The notes beneath the pieces were generated by a model. That model was given only the letters and a program-made list of their open reading frames with translations. It ran no database searches and was not told the origin of the DNA. DNA of 64,000 nucleotides, from NCBI RefSeq assembly GCF_014779795.1, contig NZ_JACXZS010000005.1, forward strand, positions 186,001-250,000, given 5' to 3'. Both the position numbers and the translations under genes were made by a program. The DNA is from Microbacterium helvum. Lineage in GTDB: Bacteria > Actinomycetota > Actinomycetes > Actinomycetales > Microbacteriaceae. Below, piece by piece: positions 55,611-63,366 of this stretch (the stretch's first letter is position 1; each line of letters begins with the position of its first letter).

Positions 55611-56440
55611 ATCGCGCCGATCACTCGGGCCAGCAGCGAAGAGATCACCGGCTCGGCCTCGCGGCCGGCGTCGATGACCTCCTGGTGGCTGAGGGGCGTG
55701 GTCTGGATGCCGGCGGCCATGTTCGTGATGAGCGAGAAGCCGAGGATCTCCATGCCGGCCTGGCGTGCGGCGATCGCCTCGAGCGCCGTGGACATGCCCA
55801 CGATGTGTCCGCCGATGGTCTTCGCCATCTGCACCTCGGCGGGCGTCTCGTACTGCGGACCGCGGAACTGGCAGTACACGCCCTCGTCCAGGCTCGGGTC
55901 GATCGAGCGGGCGAGGTCGCGCAGACGCAGCGAGTACAGGTCGGTGAGGTCGATGAACGTGGCGCCCTCGAGCGGCGAATCGCCGGTGAGGTTGATGTGG
56001 TCGCTGATGAGCACGGGGTGCCCGGGCTTCCACGTGTGCTTGATGCCGCCCGCGCCGTTGGTGAGGACCATCGTGCGTGCGCCCGTCGCCGCGGCGGTGC
56101 GGACGCTGTGGACCACGCGGCGCACGCCGTAGCCCTCGTAGTAGTGCGTGCGCGCGCCGATGACGAGCACGCGGCGGCCCTTAGGCGTGACGATGCTGCG
56201 GAGCGTGCCCACGTGACCCGAAAGGGCCGGCGCGCTGAAGCCCGTCACCTGGGTCGCGGGGAACGTCGCGGTCGTCTCGCCGAGCAGTTCCGCCGCCTTG
56301 CCCCAGCCGCTGCCGAGGGTGAGCGCGATGTCGTGGCGCTCGACGCCGGTGATGCGGGCGATGTCCTCCGCGGCGGCGGCGGCGACCGCGAACGGGTCGG
56401 CGGCGGGGTCGTCGAGAGGATTGCCGTAGGTGTCTGACAT
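55607..56440 (-). CDS. punA: Purine-nucleoside phosphorylase
   Basis: Cleaves inosine and guanosine (and deoxy forms) with phosphate to base and (deoxy)ribose 1-phosphate. The 277-residue size and motifs fit the trimeric class: LGSGWG near residue 43, GARTHYYEGYG with phosphate-site His, VLTNGAGGI near residue 125, and FRGPQYETPAEVQM with the purine-site Glu, then EILGFSLITNMAAG near the end. A TAAAGT box 6 nt before the ATG indicates leaderless expression. The mutase gene follows with a 4-nt overlap, so sugar phosphate released here is probably its substrate. Confidence 0.93.
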   Translation of the reverse strand: MSDTYGNPLDDPAADPFAVAAAAAEDIARITGVERHDIALTLGSGWGKAAELLGETTATFPATQVTGFSAPALSGHVGTLRSIVTPKGRRVLVIGARTHYYEGYGVRRVVHSVRTAAATGARTMVLTNGAGGIKHTWKPGHPVLISDHINLTGDSPLEGATFIDLTDLYSLRLRDLARSIDPSLDEGVYCQFRGPQYETPAEVQMAKTIGGHIVGMSTALEAIAARQAGMEILGFSLITNMAAGIQTTPLSHQEVIDAGREAEPVISSLLARVIGAM

Positions 56441-56446
56441 GGGACC

Positions 56447-56452
56447 ACTTTA
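56447..56452 (-). promoter_or_regulatory. -10 box of the punA operon (leaderless)
   Basis: Minus-strand TAAAGT ends 6 nt before the ATG at 56440. No ribosome site is seen. Confidence 0.6.
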
Positions 56453-56553
56453 GGAACCGGGGGCCGCGAGAGCCAGAACAGCCGTGAGCGGCGCGCGCCG
56501 GGAGTGTCGCGGCATGTCGTCCGCGAGGCGCCTGGCAGGGGAGAATGGAACCC

Positions 56554-58002
56554 ATGTCGATCAGCTTCGAGACCACCCAGAGCGTCGCGGTACTCGGCGG
56601 CGGCCCCGGCGGCTACGAGGCGGCGCTGGCCGCCGCGCAGCTGGGCGCCGAGGTGACCGTCGTGGAGCGGGCCGGCATCGGCGGCTCCGCCGTCATCACC
56701 GACGTCGTGCCCTCGAAGTCCCTCATCGCCACCGCCGACGCGGCCGTCGCGATCGCCGGCGCCGGTGACCTCGGCGTCCAGCTGTTCGCGAAGGGCAAGG
56801 ACGGCAAGCCGCTCAAGCCCGAGATCGCGATCAACCTCAGCGCCGTCAACAAGCGCCTGCTGACGCTCGCCCGCCAGCAGTCCGACGACATGCGCGCGGC
56901 GCTCGCCGAGGCCGGCGTCCGCATCATCTCGGGCCACGGCCGCCTCGAGGGCGACAACGCCGTGGTCGTCTCGACCGGGCCCGGCGGCACCGACTTCGAC
57001 CGTATCGAGGCCGACACGCTCGTCGTCTCGGTGGGCGCGTCGCCCCGCGAGCTCGCGAGCGCGAAGCCCGACGGCGACCGCATCCTCACATGGACGCAGC
57101 TGTACAACATGTCGGCGCTTCCGGAGCACCTCATCGTCGTGGGCTCGGGTGTCACGGGCGCCGAGTTCGCCGGCGCCTACATGAACCTGGGTGCGAAGGT
57201 GACGCTCGTCTCCAGCCGCGACCAGGTGCTCCCGGGTGAAGACAAGGACGCCGCGGCGGTGCTCGAGCGCGTGTTCAAGCGCGGCGGCATGAAACTGCTG
57301 TCGAAGTCGCGCGCCGACAAGGTCGAGAACACCGGAGAGGGCGTCGTGGTGACGCTCTCGGACGGCCGCACCGTCGAGGGCAGCCACTGCCTCATGGCGG
57401 TCGGCTCCATCCCCAACACCCGCGGCATCGGCCTGGAAGAGGCCGGGGTGCAGATGACCGAGTCGGGTCACATCCAGGTCAACCGCGTCGCGCGCACCTC
57501 TGTGCCCAACATCTACGCCGCCGGTGACTGCACCACCTTCGTGCCGTTGGCCTCGGTCGCGTCGATGCAGGGCCGCACCGCGGTTTTCCACGCGCTCGGC
57601 GACGTCGTCATCCCGCTCGAGCGCCGCCGGATCACCTCGAACATCTTCACCGCCCCCGAGATCGCCACCGTGGGCTGGCAGGAGAAGGAGATCGAGGACG
57701 GCCACATCAACGGCGTCGTCCACAAGCTCCCGCTGGCGGCCAACCCGCGCGCGAAGATGATGGGCATCAAGGACGGCTTCGTCAAGCTGATCGCCCGCGA
57801 GGGCAGCGGCACCGTCATCGGCGGCGTCATCGTCGGCCCGCGCGCCTCCGAGCTGATCTACCCGATCGCGATCGCCGTCGAGCGTCGCCTCACGGTCGAC
57901 CAGGTCTCGCGCGTGTTCGCCGTGTACCCGTCGCTGTCGGGCAGCATCACCGACGCCGCACGCGCGATGCACGTCGTCGACCACAACGTCTACGGCGGCT
58001 GA
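56554..58002 (+). CDS. LpdA-like NAD(P)H-dependent flavoprotein (quinone reductase type)
   Basis: FAD/NAD flavoprotein of the lipoamide dehydrogenase superfamily, 482 residues. The FAD motif is VLGGGPGGYEAALAA, the NAD motif VVGSGVTGAEFAGAYMNLG and the second FAD motif NIYAAGDCT. The redox disulfide region reads GIGGSAVITDVVPSKSL: both cysteines of the usual CxxxxC are missing, so it cannot act as a dihydrolipoyl dehydrogenase. Mycobacterial LpdA, which also lacks the pair, is an NAD(P)H:quinone reductase; the same role is likely. ATG 56554 is preferred; 56545 is also in frame. Confidence 0.87.
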   Translation: MSISFETTQSVAVLGGGPGGYEAALAAAQLGAEVTVVERAGIGGSAVITDVVPSKSLIATADAAVAIAGAGDLGVQLFAKGKDGKPLKPEIAINLSAVNKRLLTLARQQSDDMRAALAEAGVRIISGHGRLEGDNAVVVSTGPGGTDFDRIEADTLVVSVGASPRELASAKPDGDRILTWTQLYNMSALPEHLIVVGSGVTGAEFAGAYMNLGAKVTLVSSRDQVLPGEDKDAAAVLERVFKRGGMKLLSKSRADKVENTGEGVVVTLSDGRTVEGSHCLMAVGSIPNTRGIGLEEAGVQMTESGHIQVNRVARTSVPNIYAAGDCTTFVPLASVASMQGRTAVFHALGDVVIPLERRRITSNIFTAPEIATVGWQEKEIEDGHINGVVHKLPLAANPRAKMMGIKDGFVKLIAREGSGTVIGGVIVGPRASELIYPIAIAVERRLTVDQVSRVFAVYPSLSGSITDAARAMHVVDHNVYGG

Positions 58003-58029
58003 CCCGCCGGCTGCTCCCTCGACCTCAGG

Positions 58030-58090
58030 GTTCATCCGTCACAGATGCACGCCAGACCGGCGCCATCGCGTACATCTGTGACGGACGAAC
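58030..58090. repeat. Long inverted repeat, 23-bp arms with two mismatches
   Basis: The 23-mer beginning GTTCATCCGTCACAGATG at 58030 pairs with 58068-58090, leaving a 15-nt loop. It lies 28 bp after the flavoprotein stop, in a convergent gap that also holds a GGATGCC hairpin. Same architecture as the repeats at 10646, 44229 and 58565. Confidence 0.75.
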
Positions 58091-58122
58091 CGGGCTGGCT
58101 GCGTCGTCGCGAGGCCGCGTGT

Positions 58123-58150
58123 GGGGGATGCCGGGCGCCCGGCATCCCCC
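58123..58150. terminator. Perfect 28-bp palindrome of the GGATGCC family
   Basis: GGGGGATGCCGGGC at 58123-58136 is followed directly by its reverse complement. It lies between two convergent genes and probably ends both transcripts. Confidence 0.75.
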
Positions 58151-58159
58151 AGCCACATG

Positions 58160-58459
58160 TCAGCTCAGGCCGGTGCTGCCGGCCCAGAGCGCGGCGGCGC
58201 GGCTCGCCGCGGCATCGACGAGCGTCCGCAGTTCGGGCCGGTCGGGCATCGGGAACGACACGTACGCCCCGCGGCCGCCCGCGACCGGGCGCCCGTAGGC
58301 CTTGACGGCCAGCGATCGGTCGGGCAGCAGCCGTACGGTCAGCGTCTGCAGCTCGAACTGCTCGCCGCGGCGCACATCCGTCCATCGCAGCTCAGGCGGG
58401 ATCACGACGTTGATCGCGAGGGCCGAGACGTCGGGGGAACCGGTTGGCGAGGCATCCAT
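58160..58459 (-). CDS. Conserved-looking hypothetical protein
   Basis: A 99-residue protein. Strand-rich middle part (LAINVVIPPELRWTDVRRG; FELQTLTVRLLPDRSLAVKA) and a C-terminal alanine-rich helix (ELRTLVDAAASRAAALWAG). No membrane helix, no motif that I know. The ATG has a GGCGGG stretch upstream. It lies alone between the palindrome and the repeat region 58474-58628. Confidence 0.6.
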   Translation of the reverse strand: MDASPTGSPDVSALAINVVIPPELRWTDVRRGEQFELQTLTVRLLPDRSLAVKAYGRPVAGGRGAYVSFPMPDRPELRTLVDAAASRAAALWAGSTGLS

Positions 58460-58473
58460 CCCGCCATCCTGCC

Positions 58474-58572
58474 GGGCCGTCTCTGCCCCGTCGAGATCGC
58501 GGTCCCGGGCGGTCCCTGCCGCGTCGAGATCGCGGCGCCGGGCCGTCTCTGCTCCGTCGAGATCGCGGTCTC
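58474..58572. repeat. Three tandem 33-bp repeats
   Basis: Units 58474-58506, 58507-58539 and 58540-58572 are 33 bp each and share GTCGAGATCGCGG with few differences. They fill the gap of 259 bp between the hypothetical gene and the carboxylase gene, and the third runs into an inverted repeat. There are no spacers, so it is not a CRISPR array. Confidence 0.8.
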
Positions 58573-58628
58573 TCGCCGAGCAACCCCGACGTCGACGACG
58601 AAAGCGTGGTCGCTCGGCGAGAAACCGC
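58565..58628. repeat. Long inverted repeat, 17-bp arms with one mismatch
   Basis: GCGGTCTCTCGCCGAGC at 58565-58581 pairs with 58612-58628 across a 30-nt loop. The left arm overlaps the last of the 33-bp tandem units, so the tandem array seems to have grown by copying its flank. Confidence 0.7.
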
Positions 58629-58688
58629 GTTGTCGATGGAGGAGGGGAGAGTCGGGGGACCCGGCGGCGGGGGCGGAGGAGGGACGAG

Positions 58689-58713
58689 GGGATGCCTCGG
58701 GCTGAGGCATCCC
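58689..58713 (-). terminator. GGATGCC-family hairpin after the carboxylase gene
   Basis: GGGATGCCTC at 58689-58698 pairs with GAGGCATCCC at 58704-58713, 5-nt loop. On the minus strand it stands 6 bp after the carboxylase stop. Confidence 0.65.
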
Positions 58714-58718
58714 GTTCG

Positions 58719-60485
58719 TCAAGAGATCGTGAGCAGCTGGTGGCCGGCCGACACGGTGGTGCCGGGGTCGGCGTTGATGGCGCCGATGACGCCGTCCTTG
58801 TGGGCCTGGATGGGCTGCTCCATCTTCATGGCCTCGAGGACGACCACGAGGTCGCCCTTCACGACCTGCTGGCCCTCTTCGACGGCGACCTTCACGATCG
58901 TCGCCTGCATCGGCGACTTCACCGCGTCTCCGGACGCGCCCGCGACGACCGACGGGGCGTGCGAGCGCCGCGACGGCGGCACGGCGGCGGGGCGGCCGGC
59001 GATGCCGGGCGCCGGCACCACGCGGTCGGGAAGGCTCACCTCGAGGCGCTTGCCGGCGACCTCGACGACGACGGTGTGGCGCGCCTCGGCAGGCTTCGGC
59101 GACTCCAGCTCGCCATCCCACGGCGCGATGTCGTTCACGAACTCGGTCTCGATCCAGCGCGTGTAGACCCCGAACACGCCGTCCTCGGCGGTGAACGCCG
59201 GGTCGCGGACGACCTTGCGGTGGAACGGCAGGACGGTGGGAAGGCCCGCGACCTCGAACTCGTCGAGGGCGCGGCGCGAGCGCTCCAGCGCCTCGTCGCG
59301 GTCGCGGCCGGTGACGATGATCTTCGCGAGCAGCGAGTCGAATGCTCCGCTCACGCTGTCGCCGGCGGTGACACCGGAGTCGAGGCGGATGCCGGGGCCG
59401 CCGAAGGTCTTGAACACGTGGATCGGCCCGGGCTGGGGGAGGAATCCGCGACCCGGGTCCTCGCCGTTGATGCGGAACTCGATCGAGTGGCCGTCGGGCT
59501 GCGGGTCGTCGTAGCCGAGCTCCTCGCCCTCGGCGAGGCGGAACTGCTCGCGCACGAGGTCGATGCCGGTGACCTCTTCCGAGACCGGGTGCTCGACCTG
59601 CAGGCGCGTGTTGACCTCGAGGAATGAGATCGTGCCGTCGGCACCGATGAGGAACTCGCAGGTCCCCGCGCCGACGTAGCCGACCTCTTTGAGAATCGCC
59701 TTCGACGACTCGTACAGGATGCGGTTCTGCTCATCGCTCAGGAAGGGCGCCGGAGCCTCTTCCACGAGCTTCTGGTGGCGGCGCTGCAGCGAGCAGTCGC
59801 GCGTCGAGACGACGACGACGTTGCCGGCGGCATCCGCGAGGCACTGCGTCTCGACGTGACGCGGCTTGTCGAGGTACTTCTCGACGAAACACTCGCCGCG
59901 GCCGAAGGCGGTGATGGCCTCGCGGGTGGCCGACTCGAACAGTTCGGGGACCTCGTCGATCGTGCGGGCGACCTTGAGTCCGCGCCCGCCGCCGCCGTAC
60001 GCGGCCTTGATCGCGATGGGCAGGCCGACGGTCTCGGCGAAGGCCACGACCTCGTCGGCGCCGGCGACGGGGCCGGGGGTGCCGGGGGCGAGCGGCGCGC
60101 CCACCTTCTCGGCGACGGCGCGCGCGGTCACCTTGTCGCCGAGGGCCTCGATCGCCTCGGGCGACGGGCCGATCCACACGAGACCGGCCGCGATGACTGC
60201 GCGGGCGAAGTCGGCGTTCTCGGCGAGGAAGCCGTAGCCGGGGTGCACCGCGTCGGCGCCCGAGCGACGGGCGACCGAGAGGATCTTGTCGATCGACAGG
60301 TACGTCTCCGCGCTCGTCGCGCCGTCGAGCGCATACGCCTCATCGGCGAGACGGACGTGCAGGGCGTCGCGGTCCTGGTCGGCGTAGACGGCGACAGACG
60401 CCTTTCCGGCGTCACGGGCGGCGCGGATGACGCGAACGGCGATCTCGCCGCGGTTGGCAACGAGAACCTTGGCGATCTGAGGCAT
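58719..60485 (-). CDS. Acyl-CoA carboxylase alpha subunit (biotin carboxylase + biotin carrier)
   Basis: A 588-residue protein that carboxylates its own biotin for acetyl-, propionyl- or long-chain acyl-CoA carboxylase. The biotin carboxylase part has [20 protein letters not shown] at the start, the ATP-grasp glycine loop [13 protein letters not shown], and the motifs [19 protein letters not shown] (parts [19 protein letters not shown]) and [12 protein letters not shown]. The C-terminal carrier domain is biotinylated at K553 in EAMKMEQP. The size is that of actinobacterial AccA subunits. The partner beta subunit is not in the window. TAGGCT 7 nt before the ATG suggests leaderless expression. 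Confidence 0.94.
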   Translation of the reverse strand: MPQIAKVLVANRGEIAVRVIRAARDAGKASVAVYADQDRDALHVRLADEAYALDGATSAETYLSIDKILSVARRSGADAVHPGYGFLAENADFARAVIAAGLVWIGPSPEAIEALGDKVTARAVAEKVGAPLAPGTPGPVAGADEVVAFAETVGLPIAIKAAYGGGGRGLKVARTIDEVPELFESATREAITAFGRGECFVEKYLDKPRHVETQCLADAAGNVVVVSTRDCSLQRRHQKLVEEAPAPFLSDEQNRILYESSKAILKEVGYVGAGTCEFLIGADGTISFLEVNTRLQVEHPVSEEVTGIDLVREQFRLAEGEELGYDDPQPDGHSIEFRINGEDPGRGFLPQPGPIHVFKTFGGPGIRLDSGVTAGDSVSGAFDSLLAKIIVTGRDRDEALERSRRALDEFEVAGLPTVLPFHRKVVRDPAFTAEDGVFGVYTRWIETEFVNDIAPWDGELESPKPAEARHTVVVEVAGKRLEVSLPDRVVPAPGIAGRPAAVPPSRRSHAPSVVAGASGDAVKSPMQATIVKVAVEEGQQVVKGDLVVVLEAMKMEQPIQAHKDGVIGAINADPGTTVSAGHQLLTIS

Positions 60486-60492
60486 GGATGCC

Positions 60493-60498
60493 AGCCTA
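60493..60498 (-). promoter_or_regulatory. -10 box of the carboxylase gene (leaderless)
   Basis: Minus-strand TAGGCT ends 7 nt before the ATG at 60485; there is no ribosome site. Confidence 0.55.
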
Positions 60499-60598
60499 CC
60501 GACGCAGTTCCTCGGTCTTTTGACCGCTTCGTACAAGAACCGAAGAGAAACGTGGGATTCCTACGACAAATGCGAGCGCCCTCACTGCGCCCTGTGCT

Positions 60599-61276
60599 CT
60601 ACAGAGCCGGGGTGTCGTCGAGCGAGGCGTCGGTGGTGTTCCACAGCGACGTCCACTCGACGCCGACCTCGCGCACGAGAAGGCGCAGCGTCGACACCGA
60701 CATGCCGACCACGGTCGACGGGTCGCCCTCGACACGCGAGATGAACGCGCCCCCGAGGCTGTCGACGGTGAACGCGCCGGCCACGTGCAGCGGTTCGCCG
60801 GATGCGACGTACGCGTCGATCTCGGCATCCGTGATGTCGTCGACGAACGAGACCGAAGCGGCCGCCGTCGCGTGGACCTCGCGCGGCGTCTCGCCCGGCT
60901 GCAGCCGCACGACCGCATGCCCGGAGTGGAGCACGCCGGTCCGCCCGCGCATCGCACGCCAGCGGGCGGTCGCGTTCTCGGGCGTGTAGGGCTTGCCGAG
61001 CACCTCCCCGTCGAGCTCGAACATCGAGTCCCCGCCGATGACGATCCCGTCGAAGTCGGGGATGTCATCGTGCAGCCGGGCGGCGACGTCCGCGGCCTTG
61101 CGGCGCGCGAGCAGCAGCACGTGCTCGTCGGGCGCGAGCGTGCGCTGCTCGGCGGCCTCCACGGCGGCGATCACGGCTTCTTCGTCGACGTCGGGGGCGA
61201 GGGTGAGCGGACGGATGCCGAACTGCCGCAGCAGCATGAGCCGGGCAGGCGAGGTCGAGGCGAGGCAGACGCGCAT
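60599..61276 (-). CDS. Maf family nucleotide pyrophosphatase
   Basis: House-cleaning enzyme of 225 residues that hydrolyses non-canonical or modified nucleoside triphosphates. The start RVCLASTSPARLMLLRQFGI is the Maf signature. GGDSMFELDGEVLGKP holds the catalytic Asp, and SVSFVDDITDAEIDAYVASGEP and GAFTVDSLGGAFISRVEGDPSTVVG (split: AGAFTVDSLG, RVEGDPSTVVG) complete the fold. Which substrate class (dTTP/UTP or 7-methyl-GTP) is not clear. TACGGT 6 nt before the ATG marks a leaderless start; the in-frame upstream stretch to 61342 is not needed. It sits next to the carboxylase gene, as often in actinobacteria. Confidence 0.92.
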   Translation of the reverse strand: MRVCLASTSPARLMLLRQFGIRPLTLAPDVDEEAVIAAVEAAEQRTLAPDEHVLLLARRKAADVAARLHDDIPDFDGIVIGGDSMFELDGEVLGKPYTPENATARWRAMRGRTGVLHSGHAVVRLQPGETPREVHATAAASVSFVDDITDAEIDAYVASGEPLHVAGAFTVDSLGGAFISRVEGDPSTVVGMSVSTLRLLVREVGVEWTSLWNTTDASLDDTPAL

Positions 61277-61282
61277 GTCCCC

Positions 61283-61288
61283 ACCGTA
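61283..61288 (-). promoter_or_regulatory. -10 box of the maf gene (leaderless)
   Basis: Minus-strand TACGGT ends 6 nt before the ATG at 61276. It shares the 56-bp divergent gap with the methyltransferase promoter. Confidence 0.55.
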
Positions 61289-61320
61289 TTCGCCCCGCTC
61301 CCGCCGCGACCACCGCGGAC

Positions 61321-61326
61321 TAGGCT
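61321..61326 (+). promoter_or_regulatory. -10 box of the RNA methyltransferase gene (leaderless)
   Basis: TAGGCT ends 6 nt before the GTG at 61333, with no ribosome site. Confidence 0.6.
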
Positions 61327-61332
61327 CGACGG

Positions 61333-62679
61333 GTGAGTGCAAGCGGCGACGTCATCGACCTCGAGATCACCGATGTGGCGCACGGCGGTGTCTTCGTCGG
61401 CCGGCACGAGGGCCGTGTGGTGTTCGTGCCCGACGCGATCCCGGGCGAGAAAGTGCGCGTGCGCCTCACCGACACCGCCAAGAAGTCGTTCTGGCGGGGC
61501 GAGGCGCTCGAGGTCCTCGACGCCTCACCGCACCGGCAGCCGCACGTGTGGCGCCAGGCCGACATCGACGTCGAGCCCGAGAACCGGCCCGGCGGCGCGG
61601 ACTTCGGTCACATCGAGCTGTCGCACCAGCGTGAGCTGAAGGAGCGCGTCCTCACGGACGCGCTGCAGCGGTTCGGCGGACTCGAGTCCTTCGCAGTCGG
61701 GGTCGAGAGCGCCTTCGGCGACGGCGGGACACTCTCCGACGAGACCGAGGACGGCACCGGCTGGCGGACCCGCCTCAGCCTGCACGTCGACGCGGACGGC
61801 CGCATCGGCCCGTTCGCCGCGCGCAGCCACCGTGTGATCACGGACGTCGACTTCCCCCTCGCGACCGAGCAGATCGAGCGCGCCGCGATCCAGCTGCGCG
61901 GCGGCGAGCCCGGCCGCATCGACCTGGTGCAGCCGGCGGACGGTCGCGTCCGCGTGCTGCCGCGACCGGAGCGGAGAGGGGATGCCGCACGCCGCGGCCG
62001 TGCCGCGGTCCGCGCCGCGGAGTCCGAGGTCGTGCTCGAGCGGGTCGGCGGGCGCGACTTCCGCGTCGACGCCGGAGGGTTCTGGCAGGTGCACCGCCTC
62101 GCCGCCCACACGCTCACGCAGACGGTCGCCTCGGCGCTGCAGGGTGTCCGCCCCGACGGACCGATCCGTCGCGACGGCGGCCAGTGGATCGATCCGGATG
62201 CCTGGCACCTCGACCTGTACGGCGGTGTGGGCCTGTTCGCCGCGACCCTCGGCGACCTCGGCGGCCCGACGACCCGCATCACGAGCGTCGAGTCCGATGC
62301 CCGGGCCACCGAGCATGCCGGCGAGAACCTCGCCGAGTGGGTTGGTGCCCGCGCCGAGACCGGTCGTGTCGACCGGTGGCTGGCGCGGCTGGTGGCCGAG
62401 GCATCCGACTCGGAACGCGAGCGCCTCTCGCGCGGCGTCGTCCTGCTCGATCCGCCCCGCGCGGGAGCGGGACGCGAGGTCGTGGAGCACATCACGGCGC
62501 TCTCGCCCGAGACCGTCGTCTACGTCGCCTGTGATCCCGTCGCACTCGCCCGCGACATCGCCACGTTCCGCGCCGGGGGATACGAACTCGCGCAGAGCGT
62601 GGCGGCGCTGGACCTGTTCCCCAACTCGCATCACGTCGAGGCGGTGGCTGTGCTCACCCGGGCGGGCGGCGCTCGCTAG
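61333..62679 (+). CDS. TrmA/RumA-type RNA (uracil-5-)methyltransferase
   Basis: SAM-dependent methyltransferase of 448 residues that probably makes m5U in rRNA or tRNA. Residues 1-60 form a TRAM RNA-binding domain (DLEITDVAHGGVFVGRHEGR). The SAM site is DLYGGVGLFAATL, the proton-taking motif LLDPPRAGAG, and the catalytic Cys lies in YVACDPVALARDI. The iron-sulfur cysteines of RumA are absent, as in many actinobacterial members. GTG start with a TAGGCT box 6 nt upstream. Its target base cannot be told from sequence. Confidence 0.9.
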   Translation: MSASGDVIDLEITDVAHGGVFVGRHEGRVVFVPDAIPGEKVRVRLTDTAKKSFWRGEALEVLDASPHRQPHVWRQADIDVEPENRPGGADFGHIELSHQRELKERVLTDALQRFGGLESFAVGVESAFGDGGTLSDETEDGTGWRTRLSLHVDADGRIGPFAARSHRVITDVDFPLATEQIERAAIQLRGGEPGRIDLVQPADGRVRVLPRPERRGDAARRGRAAVRAAESEVVLERVGGRDFRVDAGGFWQVHRLAAHTLTQTVASALQGVRPDGPIRRDGGQWIDPDAWHLDLYGGVGLFAATLGDLGGPTTRITSVESDARATEHAGENLAEWVGARAETGRVDRWLARLVAEASDSERERLSRGVVLLDPPRAGAGREVVEHITALSPETVVYVACDPVALARDIATFRAGGYELAQSVAALDLFPNSHHVEAVAVLTRAGGAR

Positions 62680-62682
62680 GCT
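62677..62682 (+). promoter_or_regulatory. -10 box of the response regulator gene (leaderless)
   Basis: TAGGCT begins with the stop codon TAG of the methyltransferase gene and ends 6 nt before the ATG at 62689. The upstream gene would thus contain the rest of the promoter. Confidence 0.6.
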
Positions 62683-62688
62683 GGCGGA

Positions 62689-63366
62689 ATGACGCGCGCG
62701 GCCTTCATCGACGACCATGAGTCGGTGCGTCTGGGACTGGAGGCCGCCTGTGCGCGCATCGGCGGGGTGCAGGTCGCGTTCTCCGGCAGCACGGTGACCG
62801 AGTACATCGACTGGCGCGCATTCTCCCGGGAATCCCCGGCGGACGTCGTGGTGCTCGACCTGACGCTCGGCGACGGCACGACCGTCACCGAGAACGTCAC
62901 GCGACTCGTGCGCGACGGATCGAGCGTCATCATCCACAGCGTGGCCGACCGCCCCGCCGCGGTGCGCGAGGCGCTCGCGGCCGGAGCCGCGGGCGTCGTC
63001 AGCAAGTCCTCGCCGATCGGCGACGTGATCGCCGCTGTCGGTACGGTCGCGCGCGGCGAGCCGCTCAACAACGTCGAGTGGGCGAGTGCCGTCGAGGGCG
63101 ACCGCGACTTCGCCGACGCGCAGCTGGCCGCCCGTGAACGCGAGGTGCTGCGGCTGTACGCCGCCGGGCTGCCGCTGAAGGCCGTCGCTGACCGTCTCGG
63201 GATCGCCTACTCGACGGCCAAAGAGAACATCACGCGCATCCGCGTGAAGTACGTCGAGGTGGGCCGGCCGGCGCCCACCAAGATCGACCTTCTCCATCGC
63301 GCCGTCGAGGACGGGCTCATCGACGAGCCGGCGTCCGATTCGGGGGACATCGCGCGTGGCCGCTGA
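62689..63366 (+). CDS. LuxR/NarL-family response regulator
   Basis: A 225-residue two-component regulator. The receiver domain has the acidic pair in FIDDHESVR, the phospho-acceptor Asp in VVVLDLTLGDG near residue 59, and a Lys in GVVSKSSP near residue 105. The C-terminal LuxR-type HTH is LAAREREVLRLYAAGLPLKA followed by VADRLGIAYSTAKENI. It overlaps the next gene by 11 nt; that gene encodes a membrane protein which is probably its sensor. Its targets are unknown. Confidence 0.9.
   Translation: MTRAAFIDDHESVRLGLEAACARIGGVQVAFSGSTVTEYIDWRAFSRESPADVVVLDLTLGDGTTVTENVTRLVRDGSSVIIHSVADRPAAVREALAAGAAGVVSKSSPIGDVIAAVGTVARGEPLNNVEWASAVEGDRDFADAQLAAREREVLRLYAAGLPLKAVADRLGIAYSTAKENITRIRVKYVEVGRPAPTKIDLLHRAVEDGLIDEPASDSGDIARGR

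Noticed and set aside
58474..58572. CRISPR array
   Set aside because: The three 33-bp units follow each other without spacers, and no cas gene is near.
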